From NCBI RefSeq assembly GCF_026151205.1, contig NC_087075.1, positions 6,032,858 through 6,096,857 of the forward strand: DNA of 64,000 bases. The letters are read 5' to 3'. Position numbers and translations under genes: made by a program. Position 1 is the first letter of the stretch. Every line of letters begins with the position of its first letter. Below the pieces are notes generated by a model that saw nothing but the letters and a program-made list of their open reading frames with translations, made no database searches and was not told the DNA's origin. The stretch is from Bolinopsis microptera (taxonomy: Eukaryota; Ctenophora; Tentaculata; Lobata; Bolinopsidae). Shown one piece after another: positions 49,649 to 61,566 of the stretch.

Positions 49649-50524
49649 GATTTCCAGCTACGTTTAACATTTAAGAGTACAAATGAAACCAACTGAGAAA
49701 AGACAATTTTTGAGAAAAGACAATTTTATTATTTATCACCAATTCAATACATAATCAATAAATATTTATCCGAATAAATTTGATTAAAAATTAAATGATA
49801 CAAGTATGCTAGCAGCTAGCGCGCTTATATTCGATAAATATTCACGCTGTTAAAATGGGTTTTACCACACCGCCACTCACATTAGCACAGTTGGTGAACG
49901 GACCCAGGCGCTGTTAAGCTTTTATGAGCCCTGGTTGACTGCTGAGAGTAGCGAAGGGGCTGATATTAATTTTATCTTAGTTTAACCTAGATTCCAATAA
50001 AATTTATTGTTTGTTGTTAGTTGAATTCAAAAACAAAAGAGTTGAAATAAAACTCAAAGGTATCGACTAGGTATCGACCTGAAAGCAACCCAAAAACAAA
50101 TGTGTACAGCATGTGATTGATGTAATTAATCTAAACTTATTAAAATTCGTAAGCCGTGGATGAATGGGAAAAGCGAGCGACCGATTTCATTTTCGGCATC
50201 ATTTTGCATTCAAATGTTATGCTCATCTCTGCTTGTTATTAAATTTTGCCTAAATAAAACACGAACAATTTATTTCATCATGTTGCAATATTGAAGTATC
50301 ATGACAAGTCTATAATCGAACAACAGTTCGGTTCCAAAATAGATTTAATCGGATCCGTTCATATAAACGTTTACATAGTTAATAAGGGAAAGGCAAAAGG
50401 AGTCAAACAGAATTATATAACTAAACAGAATTACACAATGGAATATAAAATAAAAACGAATCTTTCCAAAATGCTGAACAAATTTTATATGAGTTTTTTA
50501 GATGAGAAACATGCAAAGATATGC

Positions 50525-50596
50525 TTGTAGGTTTACAACCTACCAGGATATACATCCAATATATGGAACAGATATTTTACGAGTATCACCCGTTAA
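50525..50596. repeat. Solitary end of the TTAA/CGGGTGATAC MITE family
   Basis: GTAGGTTTACAACCTACC is followed by GGAACAGATATTTTACGAGT, ATCACCCG and TTAA. The opposite end of this copy is missing, so it is truncated. Confidence 0.7.
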
Positions 50597-50901
50597 AGAT
50601 ATGCCAAAACTAAAAGTGCACTTGAAAAACATGATCTCGTGAAAGGTAAAAGTAAGAAAAATAATGAAATAAATCTATGTTAACAATGCAAAGTATATTC
50701 ACAAAACATAGCCACGTATTAAAGATTTTTTAAAATTCGTTCACTTTCCAGCTATTGTCTATTTTTGATAATTGTAGGTCACAAAAACAATGTTTCAATT
50801 ACCCAAGTATATAGTTAAATTATGAAATACCTTAACAATAACATACATAAACAACATACATAAACAACAGATTTTCAAAGAAAACCTCCAGTTTTGAAAT
50901 G

Positions 50902-51278
50902 TCACACCCCGCTCCTACTAAATCGCTCGCCCAAATTTTAAGAAAATTCTTGTGAAAAGGCCCTTTGGGCATGAAAGTGATCTAGATCGGTGTATTTTTG
51001 GACGCTGATTCCGAATCACCCCCATGACGAAGGGTTAAAATGCTTCCTTGGTCACGTGACAGGCTAGTAAAATACGAATTCGATTGTTTAGGGCCCGGGT
51101 TAGGGTTAGGGTTGTGGTAAGGGTTATGGTTAGCTTCGGGGTTATGGTTAGGGTTAGGGTTGGGATTAAGGGTTTATGTAAAACCGTTTTGTACGACTGC
51201 AAAGTGCAAAACCATAAAAACCATGAAAGTCACGTGACATTTTTGGGCGAGCGAATTAGTAAGAGCTGTCACACCCAT
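50902..51278. mobile_element. MITE with telomere-like GGTTAG core
   Basis: The ends are imperfect inverted repeats built from GTCACACCC, CTACTAAATCGCTCGCCCAA and their complements. Inner arms share GTCACGTGAC. The core at 51098-51172 is a degenerate run of GGGTTAGGGTTAGGGTT, GGTTATGGTTAG and similar, related to metazoan telomere repeats. No transposase. Confidence 0.75.
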
Positions 51279-51449
51279 TTAACCGTGTTTACCTGAGAGT
51301 GTGAAAATGTTAAAGAATTGCTGTGAACAGTTGTGAGTTGTATTGGTGCTCTTACAAAAAGGTGGGAAAAAGTTTATTAAAGCGAAAAAAAATTGAAGAA
51401 AAATAAGAACAATACCTAAGTAACTTTGATAATATACGCACTATTCATC

Positions 51450-53842
51450 TCATATGGTGTCGTATATATCCTCATCCGCGTATATATCCTCGTCCACACC
51501 CCCCGTAGAGCCCTGGACATCATTCACATGGCAGACCGCTTCATTTTCTATCACCTGTCTTATCCTGGGATCTTCCGGATCTCTTCTAGCTTCACTCTGC
51601 TGGTCTCCGATACCCACCTCTCCCTCTGCAGTGTAGACTACTCTAGGTCCTGTCGCCTGTTTTCTTCCGTTTCTTCTCTCATAAAACAGAAGCAAGCCTA
51701 GCAGAAGAGACAGCAGTACCGATAATCCTAATGCGCCTGCTAGTATCGCAATACTTTTATTCTGGTTCTTTAAGCTTGTGTGAAAAGGTTGAAGAGACAC
51801 ACAGGAACCATTTCCTTGGTCACTCCAGCTCCACGTTTTTCCATCTCGGCAGGTGCAGATGGACGTCATCGTGTCTGCTGAGGTATCAGGAGGACATTGT
51901 TGACACTCCAAAGCTCCTATCAGACTAACAGAACCTACATTGCAGATCTCACAAAGAGTTCTGTTCCACAACTGTCCTGCTGAGCAGGTGCAATGTTCTG
52001 AGTCAGATTCTGGGTTTGTTCCTTCTGGACACATGGCACAGGATGTCATATTGGAATTCTTGTACGTATGAGGAAGACAGGAACATTTACTAGAGCCAGC
52101 AGTTGAAGTCGAGAGTGGTGGACAAGGTGCGCAAGAAGACATTTGGGAGGTTTTGAAAGTGTTAGCTGGACAGAGACCACAGGAACCACTAATTTGGTCT
52201 CTCCAATTCCAAGTAGTCCCAATAGGGCAGCTGCAGGATGTCCCGTTGTGCAGTGGTGTCGAACCGGAGGGACATTCTGAGCAAGTTAGAGAACCTCCAG
52301 GACTGGCTGAGCCTTCTTTGCACACCTGACACAGAGTTCCGTTCCAAAACTGTCCTGCTGAGCAGATGCAATGTTCTGAGTCTGCTTCTGATGATGTTCC
52401 CTCTGGACACATGGTACAGAATGTCATATTCGGGTTCTTGTATGTACCGGCGACGCAGGTGCATCTTTCAGATCCGGCAGTGGACTGTGAAAATTTGCCA
52501 CAAGGAGTGCAAGCAAACAACTGGGAGTCTTTATAAGTTTTCGGCGGGCAGATGCTGCAGGAACCGCTGGTTAGGTTCGTCCAAGTCCAAATCATCCCTC
52601 TTGGACAGCGGCATATAGTGTTGCTATTCAAGGAATTTGATCCTGAAGTACATATAAGGCATTGCAAAGCTCCCTCTGGGCTCACGGAGGATTCAGGACA
52701 GTTTTCACACTTCAGCATTACTTCATCTTTGTATTTTCCCGAAGGACAGCTAAGACAGATAGTTCCGTTCAGAAACATGCCCCCTGTACATTTGCAGGTA
52801 GCAGAGCCTTCTGTAGAAGATGAGAATTCAGGGCAAGCAGTGCATATTAACATGTGGTTATCTTTGTAGGTATTCAGGGGACAGAGCTCGCAGGAACCGT
52901 TATTTTTCTCATCCCAGCTCCAAATCCTTCCAGGCTCGCAACTACAGGATGTTCCGTTCTGCAGTGGTGTCGAACCGGAGGGACATTCTGTGCAAGTTAG
53001 AGAACCTCCAGGACTGGCTGAGCCTTCTGGACACAATGTGCAAGAGCCACTGGTTCGATCAGTCCAGGTCCATATCTGCCCAGCTGCACAACTACATGCT
53101 GCTCTTTCATCCAATGGCCGGGAACCTGCTGGACATGTGATGCACTGTGAATTTTGTGATGCACCTATTTGACTAATTGCTCCCTCTGGACATGGAATGC
53201 ATCTTTGGATACCTGTCTCTACTTTGAAAGTGTTGGAGGAGCAATTCACACAGGTCCCTGAGCTGCGGTGTTGACCTGGGGAGCACACTCCTCTGCAAGT
53301 TAGAAACACATCTTCACCATGGCCACAGTCATGTGTTGAGTCAACATACGTGCAGGAAGACCATTCTGTCGAAGAACATTTGACTTGATCAAGTGTTATA
53401 GAATAACTGTCCTGCAAAGATTTCCACTTATGACTGTTTGTATGGCTACTAAACGCTTCAAATCCCATCAGTTTACAAACAGCATTAGATGCGTTATTAT
53501 CAGTATCATAGTGATCGTCACATACTGTTCCACCATTATACAGCAGTAAACCCTCCTCTCCCTCAGTTGTTATTGTATTTCCGTACTGGTCAACCAGTTC
53601 GAAACTACAATCTGAAATATTTCGTCTCACTTCAACCTTAATTTATTCGCAATTTAAGATTTATAATCTTAACTGTGACTAATTGATTTGCTATAAGTGA
53701 ACACATATTAGTTTCCTAGTATGTCTTCAATTTCGTATAGATAGACTTAATAACTCCAGACTTCCACAACACAGCAATCAATTAACTTACCAACGTGTTT
53801 CACTAGTATGGCGAGAAATGTGATCTTTAGAAGCAACATCAT
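51450..53842 (-). CDS. Single-pass receptor: SRCR domain plus cysteine-rich repeats
   Basis: Two exons: 53791-53842 encodes a signal peptide (MMLLLKITFLAILVKHV), and one very large exon, 51450-53611, holds the rest; 737 aa. Residues about 18-130 form one SRCR-like domain (GGTVCDDHYDTDN, CKLMGF, LDQVKC, DCGHGEDVFLTC). Next come about ten cysteine-rich modules of the GCC2/GCC3 (ephrin-receptor-like) kind; five carry a W-x-W followed by GSC (IWTWTDRTSGSC, IWSWDEKNNGSC and so on). Many N-x-S/T sites. A membrane span at about 637-660 (AILAGALGLSVLLSLLLGLLLF) is followed by a 77-residue tail ending DEDIYADEDIYDTI. It is likely a surface receptor. Ligand and orthologue unknown. The small coiled-coil gene lies about 1 kb upstream, same strand. 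Confidence 0.85.
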
Positions 53843-54833
53843 CACGATTAAAAAATTGTGAGCTGCAAGAATTAACTGAAACGTACGATTTGTGATCGAC
53901 TAAAGTCTGTACATCAGAATTCGAGACCAGTAGGCAGTATGATTTGTCGCTGATCGTGAGTTTATTTATCTGATACAATATTTTGGTTTACGGTTTTAGT
54001 CTTGTACATTGATTACATTTTGTAGTAATTCTATGGCTGGAATGTTGGTATAATTTCTACTTGAGTAGCTGAATTATTGTACCCGGGATTTCTGACGCTA
54101 CAATTATTAACATTAACACTGTCTCAGTTTCTCAGAATTTCATAGGTATGATATTTTTGATACTCACGGCACATATTTTGAGTGTAAGTGTAACGGAATT
54201 TGTCCTGTACGTGACTTTAGAGATATAGCACTTTAAGTTTAGAGATAATAGTACGACTGTGTCATGTGGAACATGGCCCTACTTTTCTGAAACATTTAGA
54301 ATTCCGTCAAATCTGCAAAATTTGGTTCAAGAAATATCATATTTGAAAAAGGGACAGAAACAAGAAATTGGCTTATATATGATTATCCAATTTGTAATTA
54401 TACTTTCTCTGGAATGCTGTCTCCGGCCGGAATTAAACCTCCAGTGGCAGTTCCTCATATTATCCATAATTAACAGACTTATTGGTCACTGTTCTATCGC
54501 TTATAATGCGCAATATTTAAACGAATATAATCCATATGACAACATTACACGAAATATGCTAAATAGCTGTAATTCGTAATAATTCAGATGGGACTGTGGC
54601 TGTATATAAATACTTTTAGTTTTAAGCTAAATCATAGTCTACCATTTTATCAGTCAACAATTGATCAAGTCACAATTTCAATTAAAATACACTTTTTTTC
54701 TGATAGACCGAACCTTTGAATGTGTATCAGAGATACACATTTATATTGTTTAGCATTCGTTCTTCAAATCGAGAAACATCATCAAAAATGTCATTCTCTT
54801 CAGTAATGCAGTGTTTGAATAACAATAATAAGT

Positions 54834-57800
54834 TCAAGCAACAAATTTAGAAACAAAGCTCCTGCGCAGGAAACCACCTCTACTGTTAGCCGGAAGTGAT
54901 GCTCCTTTCTGAACTTTTTTGTTCTTGCTCTGTCTGTCCGTCACTGAAGTTAAAAAACGCGTTACAAAAGAAAATTAATTAATTAATTATTTAATCATAA
55001 TCATAAGTACAGATTAGAGACCCTTCAAACAAGCAGAGTCTTTAGAGCTTGTAGTTGTTATTGAACACTTTTCGTATAATTTAGCACACATTTTTTGTTT
55101 ATTTTCATAAGTCAAATTTTAATACTTACAATAAAATCAAGTTGGTTATATCTTATGTTAATGAAGTCAATCAATGGTTACCGTCTAGTTGTTCCTGAAA
55201 TATGGTGCTTGCCATTTACAGAATATGACGCGTTAATTCTAAATCCGATCGTTTCATAATTGCATCATTTAAGAAAAGAAATTATATTGTTATATGACTA
55301 TATTACCTTTGCAATTTAAATGATTGGGGAGTCGTGTATTTATAGTTAGCCGCTGGCATCACCAATTTGGATTAGCGGCACAGAAACTGTTTTTGTTCGA
55401 TTTCAATTCAAATGGATGGACAAATTGCTTTTAATTCGAAGAAATAATACCACCGATAGAACATACCTACTCACAGACGACCGTTTTTAGAGTTGATTTA
55501 TGAAACTGTAATATAAACTACTAGAAACCCGCTAGTCGAAAGCTTTGTTCGAGGAAATTTTAAAAATCAGTTATGTTTTAATTTCTCTTCATCATACAGC
55601 TCTGTTATACAGTAGACATAATGAAATTTATTTAACAATGGCGACAGCGTTGTTAGTATTCGGATTCCCAAAACGATACTTTTTACCGCATCAAAAAATA
55701 CCAATCACAACCAAAGTTATGAATATAAGTCATAGCGTGAGCGTAAATGTGAGCTAGTTTTGAAATTATGACGTAGCATACAGCATAACAACGCGCGTAG
55801 TTAAGATGTTTTTGCTCGCGCACGTGCATTTTAACGTTGCTACGCAACAGCGCAGTAAACCTTTGCTAAAATAACGACATTATTCTAACGGTTATTTTAC
55901 CTCACTTCCGACGTTAATTATAAAAAATCTAAGCCTAAATCAAAATTCTAAGAATGCTATAGCCTATTCCTATCCTTTTTCTACAACCCTGCTAAAAATG
56001 GCGAGGTTACAACTCCATTTGCGAGCTGGGTTTGGCATCACCAGAGGGTCATTTTGAGGTCGATTTTCGGTGTTTTTTCTTCTATGTCCCCGTTGCCGGG
56101 GAAATTTCGTCAAGTTTAAAATATAATATAGATAAGCCATGATGCAAAAAATGGACATTTTTGGAACTTTGCACAACATATCGGGGCTATTAACCGCAGA
56201 CATCGAACACTTTAATATACTAATATAGTTGCCTGTAAATTAAAATGCTTCGTTCCATTTAATGTGACACCGAAAATTCAAATTTGATAGTACCTGCAAT
56301 CTGAATATTCATTTTTAGAGGGGTTCAGGATTGCAACTAGCTATTTCTAAGTCACTAACGTGTTACCAAAGACTAGTTTCTTCGATGTAAAGTTCTCAAG
56401 GTACATTTTTAAAGAAATTTAGACGAGTATCATCCGTCAAGGTTTATGCTGAACTATAACGATGAATATTAACCAAGATCCCTCGCAATCCTTGAGAATC
56501 CTCATGACATCTGAGCATGGTCAGTGCCCTGCAATATTTTAAGGTAATCCAATTTAATTTAAACACTTTTCCAGTTTAAAATTTTCAAGTACTAACCGTC
56601 AGACGATATGGAAACTGAGAGCAACCCGTCTGGAGACGAAATCTTCTTTTTTGGGTTCCCATTTCTACCGTCGTCTCTGGAGATAAATTATTAGTTTATT
56701 CGTATAATTGTTCGATTTAATTAGCTTTTAGATTAGATTTTAATAAGCTTGTAGAGCTGCTAACATGGAGCCCCAGTTACTCACTGCTTACTGCATTTTA
56801 TAAATTTGGATTATAGAGTACGGTGTATTTTATTATACCATTACCACATTGGATTAAGCACAAGAAATGTAATATTGTACACTTTATTTTAACCACTCTG
56901 CTATATAGTATAAAATTATAGTAGATGAAGTTTAATTAAATCCATTCTAAGAAATTAATTCCAGCTCTTTAGATATTCGATATCAATCATGAAATACCCA
57001 ATAGTCAATATATCACACACAATTAAAAAAGTTTTATAATCTACCTGTCATTGAACGCATATCTGTTAACAACGTTCACTAAATGAGCGATCACCATTTC
57101 TTTTTCCTCCATCATATTCTCCCGGTCTTTAATTTCCCCCTCCAACTTTTTTATCTTTTCTGAACATAAATTTACTTGGTTAGTAAAGCAAAAAGTATTA
57201 AGCTTTGCTTTTGGAATTTGGATGGCCTAACATAAAAGGTTTTCACTGGGAATGCGCAAGCTTCGCGGAGAAAACCCTCAGATCACTCACTGATCAGTAA
57301 ACCTTGACCTTCAGATCAAACTCAAGGTGTGGCTATAAACCCACTTCGTCATGATGGCAGTCACGTGTCCATTGTTAACTGTCCCTCAACAAACATATTA
57401 AAGTATTAAATTTCAACTACAGCTGCGGACGACGTTCGTCACGAGATATTGTGAAGGGTAGAATCGTCCATCGCAACGCCGTGCGTGCAGTTTAAAAAGC
57501 GCAGGATTTGGCTTTGGAGCCTCGTGGAGTCCGAATATCCGTATTTATATATATACGATATTTATCAAATGTTATCTTACTCGTGGATAATTTGAATATA
57601 TATTTACGCGAGCTGTCATTACAGTTTTCTGTCGCCAGTGATTGAGAAAGAGTTGTACAAAGTTGAAAAAATAAAACTGTCATTGGCATTGATAAACGGC
57701 AAAGTCTTGGTTTACTGATTTATTGGTATCTCAAGATCTAGATAAGCAACCCTGTCACTGCTACTGTTGTAACACTGATGTAGTTGGTATAGACTGAATT

Positions 57801-58149
57801 TACAGTAAACAGATTCATGCTTGCCACTTATTGTCAATTGCTGAAAGTTTTATTGAAGCGATATTTTGTGTGATTTCCCATTCATCATCTGTAAAATGCA
57901 AAATTGAATCCTCAAAGTGACGACATTAGTTTCTTGCACAGCGAGAATGTCTAGTTTACGATAATAGCAATCTCTCAAAAGTTCATCCCGTTTAACGGAG
58001 AAGTAATACCAGTACTTAAATAAAAGTAGTAGTAGAGTGAAAGATTGTGCTGAGCTTCTTCTTTTGCGTTCTGATGTAGATAATCTACTTGTACGTTGCC
58101 GCCAGAGCATCTGCCGATAATCACTCGAACGGCCATCCATGTTTGTCAT
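54834..58149 (-). CDS. Small coiled-coil protein (119 aa), four exons
   Basis: Exons 58095-58149, 57045-57159, 56597-56676 and 54834-54943 join in phase (55+115+80+110 nt = 120 codons). Start MTNMDGRSSDYRQMLWRQ, then a charged helix KIKKLEGEIKDRENMMEEKE and VIAHLVNVVNRYAFNDR, a basic/serine stretch NGNPKKKISSPD, and a basic end GGFLRRSFVSKFVA. All three introns have GT-AG ends. The ATG lies 2 nt after a TTTACAG acceptor, like RPS10. I do not recognise the family; an adaptor or cytoskeletal role is only a guess. The first donor (CAAC|GTACAA) is weaker than the others. Confidence 0.6.
57900..58030 (-). pseudogene. Possible LINE endonuclease fragment
   Basis: Within the first intron of the small coiled-coil gene the minus strand reads KRDELLRDCYYRKLDILAVQ followed by ETNV. 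This resembles the first strand of LINE apurinic endonuclease domains (KLDILAVQET). No more of the domain follows. Confidence 0.35.
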
Positions 58150-59538
58150 AACTGTAAAGAATTTACAAAATCTGAACTTATTTTCAATCAACGGATTCAT
58201 GTCATATTATTGGCTTTTGCATATCAAATGTTTTTTGTGGTATTGAATGCCGCTTTGAATCCCGGTTCTTTACATTAGGCGGATGAAAGAATTAAAGACA
58301 TTTATTTGTAGGCTTATCTGTGTCCACAGATCGCCCTAAATTTGGTACGTGAGGTATTGGCATTATCCAACGTTAGCACTGTAAAACTGAAGATTTCAGA
58401 TTATAATTAATATTAATCGGTAAATTAATAATCGTGTCACTTGACTTACCTACAGTTTTGAATCAAAACTTTTGATTAACTAAAGAGACAGATATTGTGT
58501 ACAAGTTTTAATAAATTATTTCCGTACAATGTTCACAAATCGGTCGAGAAGTCTTGTACTTCAAGAAACCAGCAATATTTCTTTTTAAAATCATGTAGGT
58601 TTTGACTTCTAGAATTTTGTTTAAACACTCTTGAATTTGTTCGAAGATCTGGAATTTGTAAAGTTATTCCTCTTAGGATTACAAATATGACTGAACGTAC
58701 ACCCAGGCTCTGGAAATTGCTGATAAGCAAACTCAGCGGCATGTCATAGTCACGGAACTGTTTGTGGAGGATGACGAAAGTTGGCCATTCAGCAGAGTTA
58801 CTCTTCCTATCGAACAAAATGCGATCTGTTTCAGGAATTGGTAGACAAATCACTTGATGTCCTTAATCGCCGTTTGAATGTATTTTTCAGGGTGGGATAA
58901 AGAACTGCAATTCAGTTTCCAGTGATTTAAACGGCTTCTCTTTTTGCCTATTGAATCAGATATTTATTCATTGGTAGATTGGGGAGACTAGAATGACTTG
59001 TTATCGGTTTTAAGAAGTGATTTAAGTAGTAGAAATTTGCAAATGGACAACTTGCAATGAATGTACGAAATAGAGTATAGCTGCATGCAACAGATGTTGG
59101 GTAAAACTTTTTCAAGGGTACGTTTACCGCATAAAGGTATTTTTAAGAATCATTTTTGTCGGTTAAGATTCCTGGGATATAATAATAATAATTAAAAAGT
59201 GATTTAATACATGAAACACCGTTCGTGAGATCATGAATAAATGACCGGGGCTTTGTGTGGGCAGAAGAGCGTGAAAAACAGTGATCTCTCTGAATCAAAC
59301 TTTTTCGTATTGATTCCTAGTTTACATGCACCATTTCCCTGTATCCGATCAACATGCTAACCAAACAGTTTTATTAGCAGATAAATTTTTCAAGTTTCAA
59401 TTAAGTCGCTGTACCTTGCACCCTGTTCATCCACTTTTCACTGTGAACAATCATCCACAAACACATGATTACTCGGTGCTATAAGCTGATAGTGTCATTA
59501 GCTCGGTAGATCAAACAACTTATTAACCTTATAATCCC

Positions 59539-59747
59539 ATGAGTATCTTCAAACTGTGGGAGAACTACTACATCATTCACCCTCAGTCCTCAGTGCCCTA
59601 TAAACCACAACCTCGGCCTCATAATCCCGCTGCCTCTGCTGATTTGACTTGTTGTTGTCTGCTCAACTCAGGCTCCCTCTTGATATCTGTCAATGTAGGG
59701 GGACAAGTTTGGGACAGGAGTTCATTACAGGCTTTTCTTGTTAGAAG
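59539..59747 (+). CDS. Candidate first coding exon, protein unidentified
   Basis: A 69-codon frame opens with MSIFKLWENYYIIHPQSS, has a proline-rich stretch, and ends LISVNVGGQVWDRSSLQ before a good donor (AGAAG|GTGAAT). It would be the start of a plus-strand gene whose next exon (phase 2) I could not place in 59.8-61.5 kb. It could be chance. The MS-hydrophobic-FK start recalls some ciliary WD-type proteins, but this is not enough to name it. Confidence 0.3.
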
Positions 59748-59749
59748 GT

Positions 59750-61560
59750 GAATAGTTAGCGAGGATATTTTTCCTGTGCTAGTAAACCACTGTATTCTCC
59801 GCTCTTCTGAAATAGTAGGGTGATATATTATCCCAATGGCTGGGGATTTGAATATACCACGTAAGAGCGATCTAGAACTATTACACTGATTGGTTTTGCG
59901 GCACGGATCGATAAGAAGTAAAGTCGATGGTTGACTGATGATCGCCCAAAAGTAAAGTATAATACGTAGAAATGTATCGAAGCTCAAAGGCAAGCCCTCT
60001 TGATCCTTTTCCAAGGAGTAAGTAGTACAGAATAAATCAGTGTATGTGTAACGGTACACTTTAAAGTCGCACCGTGTGGTTTTCTATGTCCTCCTGATGT
60101 AGACGGAAGTTCGATTTAAGTTCATTTCCTTATTTGATAATGAAACGATTTATCTAATGTGAGTAATGAATCTAATGTCTCTACAGAAAACAGGTGATAA
60201 ACTGAACAACTCAGGACAATTCAGTACCTACACAGCAGAACAAGCGACTAAGAAAGGAACAGGATCACTATAACAATGATTATGGAGACCGGAATGAGGA
60301 TGATAATATGCACAGCCGCATGATATCAATAAGCCACTCGTGAGATTGGTCTCGTGTTGTGTACGTGTATAAGTAACCACGCAGTGGATACCCGCCCCGT
60401 TATGAAAACTGATATTCTTATACGACAAGATGGCACCATTCTCTCTTACATCGGCAGCGCGCATGCTCTCTCCAGTCGACAAGATCACAAACGTTGAACA
60501 ATAGCGTTAATGTGGAGCTAGCCAGACTCACTCCACAGTATAGTCACAAGTAAAGTGCACGATTAATGATCTGTCCTTATCGTCATCATCATGGTCACCA
60601 TGCCATGGTGTTACTCACACGTGCTGTTTTCATGTTTCTGTGGGTAATAATCATCGCGAAAGAGAAGCTTGGGATTGTGTGACCACACACGACATGTAAA
60701 ATTGCACATTTCTGACTCGATTGAAATATACATCCTGGCCTGGCTTGCTCGTTTCTAAGCTAATTTTACGCGCACCAATAACTTTAAGGAACGGCTAATC
60801 CTATCTCATTTGGGTAATAATTTCGCGCGGACGCGACGAATGTTATTAATTATAAATTTAATTATTCGGTGTTACCTTAGTTCCCAAATTGATTTCTTAA
60901 AATTTAGCCTAATTAAAGAACCTCTCCACGCTCCAAAACTCGTTTTGGAGATATTCCTTATTACGCTCTTTGTTATTAATTTTCCTTGTGTTTGACTCTA
61001 TCTCTTTTTAACTGTTTTTAGTCTTTGTTATTTTCGGCGATTTCTGCACTTTTACACTGGGTCATCTTCATAATTTCTGGGATTGAGACGACTTATATAG
61101 CATTTAGGAAGAGTGTGCATTGTCTGACTTACTTCATTAGACACTTCTGGTCAATGAACATGACCAAGAATTCACATTCGAAAACTGGAACATCTGAATG
61201 ACTCCGCAACCTGGAATCAAACTACTCAGTTATTTATGCCTCATAATCGGTTTGGTATCGCGTTACATACTTTATTATTTTTTTTTGTAAAAAAAGCTGA
61301 TTTTAGAAAACCAGGGAATTAAAGTTACCCTTAAGGTAACATTAATTCGCTGATTTTGTTTATATATATCACTTTTTTTTGTTCTTTCTTTTCTTTCAAA
61401 ACATTCCAGTACATGTGCAGAAAGTTGAGATGAAGCCGTAGTTACGGTACATGTAGCATTGACACTGGATTCGAACTTGCAGAGTGTGGTTTTCCTTCCA
61501 GTCTGCGCCGCGCGCAATTTTAATTTACTAGAACTATGGCGAAGACTAAAATGAAGGATC
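59750..61560. other. No supported gene
   Basis: Several open frames (60059-59619 minus, 60228-60488 minus, 61275-61517 minus) lack motifs and splice context. No repeats stand out. Confidence 0.4.
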
Positions 61561-61566
61561 CTGCTA

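Noticed and set aside
52189-53172. Plus-strand and second minus-strand frames over the receptor
   Set aside because: Shadows of the 2.2-kb receptor exon in other frames.
54259-54579. 106-codon plus-strand frame
   Set aside because: AT-rich, no motif and no splice context; likely chance.
58533-58853. 106-codon minus-strand frame
   Set aside because: Starts shortly after stops, has no family motif and cannot be linked by phase to a neighbouring exon.
59619-60059. 146-codon minus-strand frame
   Set aside because: Overlaps the candidate plus-strand exon; composition and lack of motif suggest chance.
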